A stretch of 64,000 nt of DNA from assembly GCA_008694505.1 (NCBI GenBank), contig VZDJ01007755.1:13411100-13475099 (forward strand), given 5' to 3'. A model generated the notes under the pieces. It was given only the letters and a program-made list of their open reading frames with translations, had not been told where the DNA came from and searched no databases. Position numbers and translations under genes: made by a program. The stretch is from Cyanoderma ruficeps (Eukaryota > Chordata > Aves > Passeriformes > Timaliidae). Shown in pieces: positions 62,180 through 64,000 of the stretch (position 1 is its first letter; the number at the start of each line of letters is the position of its first letter).

Positions 62180-62200
62180 ATTGAACATATTTCCACTCTA
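62180..62200 (+). repeat. 21-bp exact repeat, copy 2
   Basis: This is the second exact copy, 2,982 bp downstream of the first and in the same orientation. The neighbouring bases differ on both sides. Confidence 0.85.
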
Positions 62201-63614
62201 TTATGAATTCTTGGCAGCTAGCACACCCAGCCTAGTCGTGTGTAATGTTTCTGCCAAGGTATTGATCTGTATGTGCAAAAACTAATTATGCATAAAATAA
62301 TTCTGACTGAGGCCATGTTGAGAAACAGAAAAGCAGTATGTAGGCATAAATATAAGTTCTGATAAAAGACCATTTAGTACAAATAACTAGTTTGTTATTG
62401 TTTCTATTCTAACTGGAAATGAAGCTACTTAGTTTCAAAAGAAAAATACATCAATTATTGATGCATGAATATTTTTTAAGCAGAATTATTTCCTATTCAT
62501 TAACATTTATTCAAAAGTCATTAATTTTAATATGCATTTGGGTGATGGTATTTGAATTGTAAATAATTTTGCATTCTCCACAATTTAACCACATTTTCCA
62601 TATTCATGAGACAATTTAGTCATAAGTTGTAGCAGGGCATGCATTGCTTTAGGATATAGTCACATTAGGAAAATTCTGTTGTACTGTGTAGCCTAAGGCT
62701 TCACCTAGTTCATTTAGCACCCACTAATATGAAAGATCCTGTGCATCAGTGTCTCATGTAATTGAGATGAAGACGCCCCAGTGAAAGCACTTCATGAACA
62801 TATTCCAGTTAGGATTTTCACATATGTTAATACAATCTTTATGCAAAATCATCAGTCATGGAGAAACATAACAAACATACACAACCGAGTAAAAAAAAGC
62901 AGAACGTATTTGTTTCTTGATCTTAGATTTTTAAACTGAAGTAATAATTTCTATATGCTAGATGACACAGTTCATCATGCTAGAGATAATTAGTTTTTGA
63001 AAACGGGAAGTAATGATCTCTGCAGGCATCATGGTAGACTGTCATTAGTCCTGCAGGATATTACAGGTAATCAAAGGCTGTAACCTATACTTGTACATGT
63101 ACACCTCCTTCAGATCTATGTCTCTTAGAGCATGTTTTAAAAGACAAGATGGGTATGGAAGGGGCAGATCAGGCTCTTTTACATTAACTGATTGATCAGT
63201 GGCACTGTGCTGGCATGATACATTTTTCTCTTTGGTACATGCAAGTTCTGAACCTAAAAATCTAAAAATATATCTGACAATTGAAATGACATTTATATTT
63301 CAAATCATTCCCATGAAAAAATAGTTCCACCAAAAAGTGGGACAAATTGCTTTGTGAAGTCTATCACTTGCTATAGCAGAACAGTTTCACCATATCCAGA
63401 GACATCAAAAGATAAAGAAGATGACAACAACCATACTTGAAAAATGTTTCTCAAAAAAGAGAAAAGCAGGCTGTCTGAACAATGATACTATGTAAGAAGG
63501 AAATAAGTATATGCAAAATAGTGTAAATACTGAAAAAAATATTTTTTTAATTCTTAGTGAATGTGGCAATCAAGTAAACCATAGAGGAGTTGTATTTGTG
63601 CATCATGAAGGTTG

Positions 63615-64000
63615 TTTGATATAAGTGGAAAAGGTTGTGGATACCACCTAGATTTTAGTGAAGCCTTTGACACTAGTTCCCACAGCATCCTTCTGGAGAA
63701 AATGGCTACTCATAGCTTGGATGAGTGTGCTCTTTTCTGGATAACAGTCTGAATGTTCACATCCAAAAAGTTATGGTAAATGGAATTTAGTCTGTTCACA
63801 AGTGCTGTGTCCTGGGGCTCAGTGTGGGGCCAGTTCTGTTTAATAACTTTATCATTAATATGGACAGTGAGCGAAGCCTCAGTCAGTTCATGGACGACAC
63901 CATGCTGAGTGGGAATGTTTGTCTGTTGGAGGGCAGGAAGGCTCTGAAGAGAGATCTGAAGAGGATGAATGAATGGGTCGAGGCCAATTTATGAGGTTCA
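63615..64000 (+). mobile_element. CR1 LINE fragment: reverse-transcriptase core, cut by window end
   Basis: Conserved CR1 reverse-transcriptase blocks occur in order. YLDFS-type 'HLDFSEAFDTSSHSILLEKM' begins about 63645; GPVLFNNFI begins at 63827; FMDDTMLSGN begins at 63887, followed by LLEGRKALKRDL and EWVEANL. The first block and the later blocks are in different frames, and in-frame stops occur (for example TGA near the right edge), so the copy is dead. The usual CR1 motif is FADD; here the second position is Met, with both catalytic Asp codons (63893-63898) kept. The 5' limit is about 63615, and the element continues past the window. Confidence 0.93.

Larger units (their letters stand above)
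56604..63614. other. 7-kb AT-rich non-coding segment, no gene seen
   Basis: Pyrimidine-rich DNA extends over 56600-57070. No repeat family was recognised. A 21-bp string is repeated exactly at 59198-59218 and 62180-62200 (listed separately). Open frames such as 60166-60504 (112 codons, Phe-rich) and 61211-61504 (97 codons) have no recognisable domain. A TAAT/ATGCAT-dense stretch at 62440-62610 could be a conserved non-coding element. Confidence 0.55.

Noticed and set aside
1..64000. CRISPR arrays, bacterial operons, tRNA/rRNA genes, endogenous DNA-virus insertions
   Set aside because: No regularly spaced repeats, no recognisable rRNA or tRNA stretch, and no viral replication-protein motif among the open frames; all recognisable retro-type sequence is CR1 or LTR.

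Overview
This 64 kb window looks like non-coding DNA from a songbird (passerine) nuclear genome, either a gene desert or the inside of a very large intron. The evidence is an AT-rich background (roughly 36-37% GC by eye), many degraded CR1 LINE copies of the avian type with their typical 8-bp tails (CATAGAAT or ATTCTATG), and LTRs of avian endogenous-retrovirus type. The matches to songbird repeats are from memory, not from a search. I found no intact protein-coding gene, rRNA, tRNA, CRISPR array or operon. Nothing suggests a bacterial or viral genome.

Layout: 1-3468 is unremarkable AT-rich DNA. A 1,418-bp solo LTR in minus orientation lies at 3469-4886, bounded by a near-perfect inverted repeat and an imperfect 5-bp target duplication. 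Minus-strand CR1 remnants follow at 5725-6345 and 7549-8012, and a plus-strand CR1 3' end at 11950-12342. From 12.3 to 25.8 kb there is mainly AT-rich unique sequence with a few possible conserved elements. A repeat cluster at 25.8-27.7 kb holds a CR1 tail, an unexplained GC-rich island, an ancient CR1/L3-like remnant and a second LTR. More CR1 copies lie at 29730-29975 (-), 32745-33236 (+), 37655-37940 (+), 42780-43897 (+, endonuclease region), 56408-56603 (-) and 63615-64000 (+, reverse-transcriptase region, running off the window). A 334-bp polypyrimidine microsatellite lies at 51646-51979, and a GC-rich LTR-like segment at about 53260-54013.

The long open frames are explained by the microsatellite (frames open on both strands), by GC-rich LTR sequence, or by chance. 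In DNA of this composition I estimate about 0.07 stop codons per codon, so a few stop-free runs near 140 codons are expected over six frames. Two short segments with good splice signals (42278-42344 and 46653-46674) and one open frame at 48324-48572 are the only hints of transcription units, and they are weak. There is no convincing undescribed system here. The most useful targets for follow-up are the long solo LTR, the hierarchical polypyrimidine tract, the unexplained GC islands and the candidate microexon.
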